NCBI GenBank assembly: GCA_028695945.1
Contig: JAQVIB010000105.1
Coordinates: 1 to 7,364 of the forward strand
Reading direction: 5' to 3'
DNA: 7,364 nucleotides
DNA from: Lachnospiraceae bacterium
GTDB taxonomy: Bacteria > Bacillota > Clostridia > Lachnospirales > Anaerotignaceae
Part shown: piece by piece, positions 1 through 4,825 of the stretch
Numbering within the stretch: position 1 is the stretch's first letter
How the letters are laid out: each line of letters starts with the position of its first letter
Made by a program: the position numbers and the translations under genes
Notes under the pieces: generated by a model
Seen by the model: the letters and a program-made list of their open reading frames with translations, nothing else
Told to the model about the DNA's origin: nothing
The model's database searches: none

Positions 1-153
1 TATTATGGACACGAAAAAGAATATAAATCATTTAAAGAATTCGAAAAAGCTATTAAAGAATATATAAGATACTACAATACCGAAAGGATCCAAGCAAAAA
101 CAAAATGGATGCCTCCTGTAAAACACAGGGAAGCATCCATGTGTTGTGCCTAA
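1..153 (+). CDS. IS3-family (IS150-group) transposase, C-terminal end only
   Basis: The reading frame is open from the window edge to the TAA at 151-153 and gives the last 50 residues of a transposase. The segment 'YIRYYNTERIQAKTKWMPPV' followed by a short Arg/Glu/Ala/Cys tail is the characteristic end of the DDE integrase domain (rve) of IS3-family, IS150-group OrfB proteins, which cut and join the element ends. The catalytic D, D and E residues and the OrfA part would lie to the left and are not visible, so whether the element is intact cannot be judged. The transposase reads toward fba, which is on the opposite strand. The last codon overlaps a stem-loop in the element's terminal region. 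Confidence 0.9.
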   Translation, partial: YYGHEKEYKSFKEFEKAIKEYIRYYNTERIQAKTKWMPPVKHREASMCCA

Positions 154-203
154 GTTAGACTTTATGTGTCCATGATTCTGGGTACATATCATTGTCTAAC
201 TTA
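151..203 (+). repeat. Two-part stem-loop at the end of the transposase gene
   Basis: The bases 'taagttagac' (151-160) and 'gtctaactta' (194-203) are a perfect 10-base inverted repeat. Inside it, 'atgtgtcc' (164-171) can pair along its whole length with 'gggtacat' (180-187), including two G-U pairs, around an 8-base loop. The outer stem begins with the transposase stop codon, and its right arm lies in the probable terminal repeat of the element. No U-run follows, so it is not a standard intrinsic terminator. In other IS elements, hairpins near the ends limit transposase expression from outside transcription or protect message ends; such a role here is inference. Confidence 0.7.
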
Positions 204-216
204 TATGGGTCAGCTT

Positions 217-233
217 ACTCTTTCTTTTAGAGT
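217..233 (-). terminator. Possible remnant of the fba terminator, cut by the IS
   Basis: Directly after the fba stop codon, read on the minus strand, a 5-base stem ('actct' at 229-233 and 'agagt' at 217-221) encloses a 7-base A-rich loop. No U-run follows, because insertion-sequence DNA starts there. This fits a terminator whose distal half was separated by the insertion, but the stem is short and could be chance. Confidence 0.3.
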
Positions 234-1181
234 TTAGTTCATTGAATTTGTTGAACCAAGAACATCTATAATTTTCTTTTCTACCATTGCTTCAATATCA
301 TTTCTTGCATCTCCAAGATAACCTCTTGGGTCAAAAGCTTCAGGTTTTTCAACTAAAGCCTTTCTAACAGCCGCAGTCATTGCAAGACGAATGTCTGTAT
401 CCATATTAATTTTGCAAACAGCCATCTCACTTGCTTTTCGAAGCATTTCAACTGGAATACCGCTTGCTCCTTTAATCTGTCCGCCAAATTGGTTACAGGT
501 TGCAACTGTGTTTTGGTCAACAGAAGATGCTCCGTGGAGAACGATAGGGTAGTTATGGAAACCAGCAGCTTCCAATTTTTCAGTGATAGTTTTAAGTCTG
601 TCAAAGTCAAGCTTTGCTTCACCTTTAAATTTATACGCACCATGGCTTGTACCAATTGCAATTGCAAGGGAATCTACACCAGTGCGGGTAACAAAGTCTA
701 AAGCTTGGTCAGGGTCTGTGTAAGTTGCACCTTCAGCGGCAACCTTAACTTCATCTTCAACACCAGCAAGCTTGCCAAGTTCAGCCTCAACAACAACACC
801 TTTGGCATGTGCGTAATCTACAATTTCTTTAGTCTTTACAATGTTTTCTTCATAATCAAAATGTGAACCATCAAACATTACAGAAGTGAACCCTACATCA
901 ATACATTCCTTACAAATTTCAAAATCAGCACCATGGTCTAAGTGAAGAGCAATGTCAAGACCTGTTTCTGCAACTGCAGCGTCAACAATAGCCTTTAAAT
1001 AGTGTGGATGCATATACTTTAAAGCACTTTTTGAAACCTGAAGTATTACAGCGGAATTTTGCTTTTTGCAAGCATTAACAACCGCCTGTACAATTTCCAT
1101 ATTATTGATGTTAAAAGCCCCGATAGAATACTTTCCTTCAAAAGCTTTTTCGAACATCTTCTTTGTTGTAACTAAAGCCAT
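234..1181 (-). CDS. fba: Class II (zinc-dependent) fructose-1,6-bisphosphate aldolase
   Basis: The product is a 315-residue cytoplasmic TIM-barrel enzyme that reversibly cleaves fructose-1,6-bisphosphate to glyceraldehyde-3-phosphate and dihydroxyacetone phosphate in glycolysis and gluconeogenesis. The class II motifs are in order: GAFNINN at 21-27; HLDHG at 80-84 with catalytic Asp82 and zinc ligand His83; VEAELG at 131-136; the IGTSHG loop with His180; LHGASS with His216; and NMDTD at 259-263, a phosphate-binding segment. The length matches the Firmicutes form. The ATG at 1181 is chosen because AAAGGTGG lies 7 bases upstream and the family starts MALVTT; an in-frame ATG six codons upstream (1199) would lie before that site. 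The gene stands alone, diverges from lspA and ends 16 bases from an insertion sequence. It looks intact. Confidence 0.97.
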   Translation of the reverse strand: MALVTTKKMFEKAFEGKYSIGAFNINNMEIVQAVVNACKKQNSAVILQVSKSALKYMHPHYLKAIVDAAVAETGLDIALHLDHGADFEICKECIDVGFTSVMFDGSHFDYEENIVKTKEIVDYAHAKGVVVEAELGKLAGVEDEVKVAAEGATYTDPDQALDFVTRTGVDSLAIAIGTSHGAYKFKGEAKLDFDRLKTITEKLEAAGFHNYPIVLHGASSVDQNTVATCNQFGGQIKGASGIPVEMLRKASEMAVCKINMDTDIRLAMTAAVRKALVEKPEAFDPRGYLGDARNDIEAMVEKKIIDVLGSTNSMN

Positions 1182-1188
1182 AAAAGTA

Positions 1189-1196
1189 CCACCTTT
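1189..1196 (-). promoter_or_regulatory. Shine-Dalgarno site of fba
   Basis: AAAGGTGG on the minus strand lies 7 bases before the ATG at 1181. It fixes the start and excludes the six-codon longer reading. Confidence 0.8.
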
Positions 1197-1231
1197 CATT
1201 TTCCATATAAAAATTTATTTATTCAACGTAA

Positions 1232-1260
1232 ATTATAATACTTTTGGTAAGTTTATACAA
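1232..1260 (-). promoter_or_regulatory. Predicted sigma-A type promoter of fba
   Basis: On the minus strand a perfect -10 box TATAAT (1232-1237) is preceded, after a 17-base spacer, by TTGTAT (1255-1260), which matches only the first three bases of the -35 consensus. Transcription would start near 1225 and give a leader of about 45 bases that includes the ribosome site. The assignment rests on consensus match and position only. Confidence 0.6.
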
Positions 1261-1283
1261 GCAAATTAATTTTACAATAAGTG

Positions 1284-1312
1284 TTTAAATTTTCGCATTT
1301 ATATGCTATAAT
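1284..1312 (+). promoter_or_regulatory. Predicted extended -10 promoter of lspA
   Basis: A perfect TATAAT (1307-1312) is preceded by TG at 1304-1305, forming an extended -10 element. TTTAAA at 1284-1289 is a moderate -35 match (four of six bases) at a 17-base spacing. The expected transcript start is near 1319, about 36 bases before the lspA ATG. It is back to back with the fba promoter, with about 23 bases between the two -35 boxes. Confidence 0.7.
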
Positions 1313-1338
1313 GGCTTTAACAAAAACAAAAAAGTGTT

Positions 1339-1344
1339 TGAGGA
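1339..1344 (+). promoter_or_regulatory. Shine-Dalgarno site of lspA
   Basis: TGAGGA precedes the ATG at 1355 with a spacing of about 11 bases, slightly long but the only purine-rich site here. It supports the 148-residue form over the GTG start at 1334. Confidence 0.55.
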
Positions 1345-1354
1345 TGATTTAATA

Positions 1355-1801
1355 ATGGTATATTTATTGATTATTTTTATAATAATAGCAATAGACCAAT
1401 TTACAAAAAAGATTATCTGCGATAGTCTTGAGATTGAAGAAAAGCGTGAAACAGTAAATTCAAATATTCTTTTTTGGCATAAAAAAAACACAGGGGTTTC
1501 CTACAGCAGTTTTAGTGCATACCCCAAACATGTTACTTTTATTACTGGTATTTTTACCATATTGAGTTTTTTAGCATTTTTGTGTATACTACCTATTAAA
1601 GGTATGAAAATAATAAAAATTGGATTTACTTTTATTATTGGCGGTGCAGCAGGTAATTTAATTGACCGCTTAAGGAATAATTGCGTTACAGATTTTATAT
1701 ATTTAAAGTATAAGTATTCGCCTATATTTAATGTGGCAGACATATTTGTTGTTATTGGTGCCATACTTGTACTTTTTTCATCAAACTTTAAAAAAAATTA
1801 A
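1355..1801 (+). CDS. lspA: Lipoprotein signal peptidase (signal peptidase II)
   Basis: The product is a 148-residue integral membrane aspartyl protease that removes the signal peptide of diacylglyceryl-modified prolipoproteins just before the lipid-bearing cysteine. Four hydrophobic segments are visible (about 1-14, 61-80, 86-104 and 128-143). Family motifs are DQFTK near residue 14, NTG at 45-47 (the NxGxxF region, here with Ser-Tyr instead of the usual Ala-Phe), GGAAGNLIDR at 97-105, then the catalytic pair Asp113 in VTDF and Asp129 in FNVAD. The ATG at 1355 is chosen because TGAGGA lies about 11 bases upstream and the reading starts directly in the first membrane helix; a GTG at 1334 is in frame but has no ribosome site and would place the real one inside the gene. 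It lies alone between fba and a probable 6S RNA. The lipoprotein encoded at 2369 is a likely substrate. Confidence 0.95.
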   Translation: MVYLLIIFIIIAIDQFTKKIICDSLEIEEKRETVNSNILFWHKKNTGVSYSSFSAYPKHVTFITGIFTILSFLAFLCILPIKGMKIIKIGFTFIIGGAAGNLIDRLRNNCVTDFIYLKYKYSPIFNVADIFVVIGAILVLFSSNFKKN

Positions 1802-1804
1802 TAT
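1775..1804 (+). promoter_or_regulatory. Weak candidate promoter for the 6S-like RNA, inside the lspA 3' end
   Basis: TTTTCA (1775-1780) and TAATAT (1799-1804) each match four of six consensus bases with an 18-base spacer. Transcription would begin around 1808-1811, where the 6S closing stem begins. In such AT-rich DNA this match could easily be chance; the RNA could also be processed from lspA read-through. Confidence 0.25.
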
Positions 1805-1806
1805 AT

Positions 1807-1990
1807 ACCTGGGGTGTTCGACACCCTGTCTATTTTGAACCTACATTTCTTATAAGGGAATCCCACACACTGCTGATATGTCAGGCCCCAAGATAATTCC
1901 CTTTGGGCAGGGGAAGGCAGAATCGGTGGTTGCGGATACCCACCTAGCGTAGGCTAGGTGTCAAAAGGCAGGAACGGCATTCTGGGTTAC
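1807..1990 (+). ncRNA. ssrS: Probable 6S RNA, regulator of RNA polymerase
   Basis: 6S RNA mimics an open promoter, binds the housekeeping RNA polymerase holoenzyme and lowers its activity in stationary phase. The length of about 180 bases fits. The ends form a 10-base-pair closing stem (1807-1816 with 1978-1987, including G-U pairs), and the 5' 'ctggggtgttcg' and 3' 'cggcattctgggt' segments resemble the 6S termini of E. coli ('ctgagatgttcg', 'cggcatctcgg'). Inside are a hairpin at 1887-1892/1902-1907 and a perfect 7-base stem at 1941-1947/1954-1960. The region is clearly richer in G and C than its surroundings and carries no coding frame of note, as expected for a structured RNA. It lies directly after lspA and before a strong terminator. 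I considered SRP RNA, tmRNA and riboswitches and found no matching signatures. Family assignment is by recognition only; a covariance search would decide. Confidence 0.7.
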
Positions 1991-2019
1991 AATTTATAAA
2001 ACAAAAGGCGTCTGTAATT

Positions 2020-2067
2020 ATGTTAGGCGATAATATGTTGTATTTAACCAACCAATATTTTATATAA
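2020..2067 (+). CDS. Possible 15-residue peptide overlapping a terminator
   Basis: An ATG at 2020 opens a short frame encoding MLGDNMLYLTNQYFI and stopping at TAA 2065-2067. AAAGGCG lies 9 bases before the ATG, a weak ribosome site. The frame runs through the left arm and loop of the terminator at 2046-2085, the arrangement seen in leader peptides whose translation controls a terminator hairpin. Nothing shows that it is translated, and a frame of this size occurs often by chance. I do not recognise the peptide. Confidence 0.2.
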   Translation: MLGDNMLYLTNQYFI

Positions 2068-2085
2068 AATATTGGTTGGTTTTTT
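2046..2085 (+). terminator. Strong intrinsic terminator after lspA and the 6S-like RNA
   Basis: A perfect 16-base-pair stem (2046-2061 with 2066-2081) encloses the 4-base loop 'atat' and runs into a six-T tract (2080-2085). It would end transcripts from lspA and from the 6S-like RNA. The lower stem is rich in GGTT/AACC and the upper stem is A/T only. Confidence 0.9.
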
Positions 2086-2163
2086 CATGGCATTAATACG
2101 ATTATGTACCAGCTTTTCAGGTGAGAATTAAAAAAATTTATCAAGGAAAAACTCTGATGTAAA

Positions 2164-2190
2164 TTGATAATGGTTCACTAACCGTATCAA
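2164..2190 (+). repeat. Bulged 11-bp stem-loop in the intergenic region
   Basis: The strand 'ttgata' (2164-2169) plus 'tggtt' (2171-2175) pairs with 'aaccgtatcaa' (2180-2190) around the loop 'cact', with A2170 bulged and one G-U pair. An upstream 'ttatcaa' (2138-2144) is a perfect complement to 'ttgataa' (2164-2170), so two alternative folds exist. No T-run follows on either strand, so it is not an intrinsic terminator. Function is unknown. Confidence 0.5.
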
Positions 2191-2353
2191 AACTAAAAGA
2201 GATTATGCTCTAAAAGAAATACAAAGTTTATTACATTCCAAATTGAGATATAAACACCATCTTGTTAATGTTAATTTATTTGGGCATTTTTTTCTCCTCT
2301 TTTTTGTTATATAAAATTAAATTGGAAATAAAATAGATATAGTACAAACCTAT

Positions 2354-2363
2354 AGGGGAGGGG
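2354..2363 (+). promoter_or_regulatory. Strong Shine-Dalgarno site deciding a GTG start
   Basis: The purine run AGGGGAGGGG ends 5 bases before GTG 2369. The next in-frame codons at once encode a typical signal peptide (MKKII), which confirms this non-ATG start. Confidence 0.85.
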
Positions 2364-2368
2364 CAGAA

Positions 2369-4756
2369 GTGAAAAAAATAATAACTATGCTAATGATTAT
2401 ATGCTTATTTATTAGTGGGTGTACAGCAAAAATCCATAAGTCAAATGAAAAAGGAAGTGTAATTACAGAAAGTAAGCAGGAAGAAACACAAGATAAGTTA
2501 GGTGAAAATATACCTGTTTTACGCAGTGTTGCCGCAAAAATGATTGCTCTTGCCATGAGTGACTGCGATGAAATAGCATCTATGGATAAAGAAATAAATT
2601 TTAGTGATGTGTCAGAAACGGATTGGTACTATCCATATGTGAACAGAGTGTGCTATATGGGTTATATGAATGGCACTGATGAAGGATTTATGCCGAATGA
2701 GCCATTAAATTTATACCAAGCACAGATACTTATTAATAAAATTTCAACTGAAAAACTTGAAGTAAATGAGAAAGATAAAGAAAAGGCTGTATCCTATAGG
2801 CTATGGTGTCAACTTTTTGTAAAAGCTATTGCCAGTAAGATGGAAGAACTTGAGTTAACTGAAAAAACAATAGGTATATTTGCAACTACTGAGAATGGAA
2901 ATATGCCATCTTGGACAGCTTCAACTAGTGAAGGCGTATTCAAATATCATGGTTATGCTTTAGATGCATACGTAGATAAGACTATAAAAGTATTGACGAA
3001 AGGAGATGAAATTGTAGGAATTTTAGATTTAGTAAGCAATGATGCTTGTTTTGAAAATGCCTATATAAGCAAGAGCGGCGATGGTCAGTGTGAGGTTGTA
3101 TATGAAAGTGGAAACCGTACTTTGAAATATAATAGTGATATATCTATGCCAATTGCAACAATATCAGTTAAAAATGGAGAAATTTTAAAATCTGAAGTTA
3201 CTGAAAATAGTATTAGAAATGTAATTAAGCTGGCAGACAGTAAAAAGATATTTCTTGAAGGAATTGGGGATATAACTGTAGATGATAAGTTTAAAATATA
3301 TGATGTGACCAATAAAAATCAAGTTGTTTGCAAAGGAATTTCATCCCTCACTTGCGGAAGTGACATAGCAGAATTTTACCGTAAAGGTGATGTTATTTGT
3401 GGTGCAGTTATTACTAAAACCTCTGAACCCACACAAATACGGACTGTTATAGGTACAACAAATTTTCAAGGGTACGTTCATTCTTCCGTAAGTTTAAGTG
3501 ACTTAAATGGCATGAAAGTTGTATGTTCAAAAGGAACAGTTGAAACCACAGAACTTAATATAACTGCAAATAATAGCAATGAATATTTTGGAGAATCAAC
3601 ACGAATTTATGTATCCCCTAAAAACAGCGGAGATACTATTTCCATAACTTCTATTGAAAGAAACTGGGCCGATAAAATACCCAAATATAGTGGAACAATT
3701 GAGATTGAAAAACGTGAAGATGGTTTTGTAATTGTAAACGAGGTTGATATAGAACCCTATGTAGAAGCGGTTATTCCAAGTGAAATGCCTACATCATACG
3801 GAATTGAGGCGGCGAAGGTGCAGGCAGTTTCAGCACGAAGTTATGCATATAATCAGTATTTTGCTAATAAATACCATAGCTATGGTGCAAACGTTGACGA
3901 TTCTGTTTTGTGCCAGGTATATAACAATGTAGTGGCAAATGAAACTTCAAAGAAAGCAGCTAAAGAAACCGAAGGCATTTGCCTTACCTATAATGGCGAA
4001 GTTATTAGCGCAAACTTTTTTTCAACTTCTTGCGGAACTTTTGCATCAAGTGGAGATGTTTGGGCTTCGGATAATGGCAAGGTATTTCCAGCAGAAACAA
4101 AGGAATATTTGAAGGCACACTGTAATTTTGGAAAACCTCTTAACAACGAGGAAAATATAAAGGAATTTTTAAAAAATCCAGACAATTCATCTTATGATAG
4201 TTGGATTAATTGGTACAGGTGGAACGTTAAAATGACGGGCCAAGAAATATCCGCAGCCATAAATAAAAACATTGAATTTGCATGGAAAAAATACCCGTTG
4301 TTGGTAAAAACAATGCAAACGGATGGAAGCTATAAAAGCAGAAGTGTAAACAATATAGGAAAAATTAAAAGTATTTCTGTGGTAAAACGTGGTGAGGGCG
4401 GAAACATAATGGAGCTTAAAATTGTAGGAGAAAGTGCAACTGTTCTTCTTAAAACGGAATATGTTATAAGAACAATCCTTCGGCCTGTAAGTTATAACGG
4501 TTCGGCTGTTAACACCGTACTAAAGGACGGAAAACAGATGGTAAACTATGCTATTATGCCAAGTGCCTTTTTTACAATGGATATAACAAATGATGCAAAT
4601 GGGTTTATTAGTGAAATAGTGTTTACAGGTGGTGGAAATGGTCATGGTGTAGGTATGAGCCAAAATGGTGTAAAAGGTATGGCAGACAGTGGATTCAAAT
4701 ATGCAGAAATTTTACAATATTACTACAAAGGTACAGAACTAAACAAAAAGCTTTGA
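2369..4756 (+). CDS. SLH-containing lipoprotein with SpoIID/LytB domain (putative peptidoglycan lytic transglycosylase)
   Basis: The 795-residue product starts with a lipoprotein signal (Lys2-Lys3, a hydrophobic core, lipobox ISGC with Cys18), so it should be lipid-anchored outside the cell. Residues about 48-127 resemble S-layer homology: the end of one repeat, then a complete one (FSDV...W...YV...GYMNG...F.PN..L...QA). Residues about 165-435 match nothing I recognise. Residues about 438-795 form a SpoIID/LytB domain: IPSEMP at 469-474 with probable catalytic Glu472, AAKVQAVSARSYA at 481-493, FSTSCGTF at 551-558, and the GHGVGMSQNGVKGMA core at 758-772. SpoIID cleaves glycan strands lacking peptide side chains during engulfment in sporulation. 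At more than twice SpoIID's length, with a lipid anchor instead of a membrane helix, this is probably a vegetative or wall-modifying relative rather than SpoIID itself. GTG at 2369 follows a strong GGGGAGGGG site. Confidence 0.9.
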   Translation: MKKIITMLMIICLFISGCTAKIHKSNEKGSVITESKQEETQDKLGENIPVLRSVAAKMIALAMSDCDEIASMDKEINFSDVSETDWYYPYVNRVCYMGYMNGTDEGFMPNEPLNLYQAQILINKISTEKLEVNEKDKEKAVSYRLWCQLFVKAIASKMEELELTEKTIGIFATTENGNMPSWTASTSEGVFKYHGYALDAYVDKTIKVLTKGDEIVGILDLVSNDACFENAYISKSGDGQCEVVYESGNRTLKYNSDISMPIATISVKNGEILKSEVTENSIRNVIKLADSKKIFLEGIGDITVDDKFKIYDVTNKNQVVCKGISSLTCGSDIAEFYRKGDVICGAVITKTSEPTQIRTVIGTTNFQGYVHSSVSLSDLNGMKVVCSKGTVETTELNITANNSNEYFGESTRIYVSPKNSGDTISITSIERNWADKIPKYSGTIEIEKREDGFVIVNEVDIEPYVEAVIPSEMPTSYGIEAAKVQAVSARSYAYNQYFANKYHSYGANVDDSVLCQVYNNVVANETSKKAAKETEGICLTYNGEVISANFFSTSCGTFASSGDVWASDNGKVFPAETKEYLKAHCNFGKPLNNEENIKEFLKNPDNSSYDSWINWYRWNVKMTGQEISAAINKNIEFAWKKYPLLVKTMQTDGSYKSRSVNNIGKIKSISVVKRGEGGNIMELKIVGESATVLLKTEYVIRTILRPVSYNGSAVNTVLKDGKQMVNYAIMPSAFFTMDITNDANGFISEIVFTGGGNGHGVGMSQNGVKGMADSGFKYAEILQYYYKGTELNKKL

Positions 4757-4810
4757 ACTTTGTGAAGAAAGATGGTAAAATTTTAGCAAGTGAAAAGAGT
4801 AATATACAGA

Positions 4811-4818
4811 AGAAGGAG
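4811..4818 (+). promoter_or_regulatory. Shine-Dalgarno site of yifB
   Basis: AGAAGGAG with 7 bases to ATG 4826 sets the start and rejects the 12-codon longer reading from GTG 4790, which would contain this site within the coding region. Confidence 0.85.
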
Positions 4819-4825
4819 TTTAGAT

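Larger units (their letters stand above)
1..217 (+). mobile_element. Right end of an IS150-group insertion sequence
   Basis: The transposase tail is followed by about 60 non-coding bases ending in 'gtctaacttatatgggtca' and 'gctta' (194-217). This resembles the right terminal repeat of IS150-type elements, where a gtcYaac...gggt(g)ca motif lies a few bases inside the tip. I place the tip near 217, but 212 is also possible because the left end and the target duplication lie outside the window. The boundary falls 16 bases beyond the fba stop codon. Confidence 0.75.
2086..2368 (+). other. Intergenic stretch with no recognised gene
   Basis: These 283 bases hold no convincing coding frame, tRNA or known riboswitch. 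The frame around 2200-2310 is open for some 35 codons, giving a basic then very hydrophobic run, but it has no ATG or ribosome site and is probably chance. The main feature is the stem-loop at 2164-2190. The promoter of the next gene should lie in the last 80 bases; TAAAAT at 2329-2334 and TATAGT at 2338-2343 are possible -10 boxes, but neither has a good -35 partner. Confidence 0.4.

Noticed and set aside
377..701. Overlapping frames of 96 and 70 codons inside fba
   Set aside because: They are out-of-frame shadows of the aldolase gene, have no ribosome sites and encode low-complexity, unfamiliar sequence.
1182..1199. Six-codon longer start for fba (ATG at 1199)
   Set aside because: The Shine-Dalgarno site would lie inside the coding region, and family members begin at MALVTT.
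1334..1354. GTG start for lspA giving a 155-residue protein
   Set aside because: No ribosome site precedes it; the only purine-rich site lies downstream and serves ATG 1355.
1807..1990. SRP RNA, tmRNA, RNase P RNA or a riboswitch instead of 6S RNA
   Set aside because: I saw no SRP GGAAGGAAGC-type tetraloop context, no tRNA-like ends, no RNase P core motif and no known riboswitch core; the termini and closing stem fit 6S best.
2200..2313. Open frame of about 35 codons with a basic then hydrophobic translation, perhaps a gene remnant
   Set aside because: It has no start codon or ribosome site, its hydrophobic end comes from T-rich tracts, and I recognise no family.
3085..3312. Minus-strand frame of 75 codons inside the SpoIID-like gene
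   Set aside because: It lies opposite a well-supported coding region and has no recognisable motif or ribosome site; the same applies to the minus-strand frames at 3988-4185, 5200-5448 and 5741-5929.
4790..4825. Upstream GTG start for yifB
   Set aside because: It lacks a Shine-Dalgarno site, while a strong one lies directly before ATG 4826, where the family N-terminus begins.
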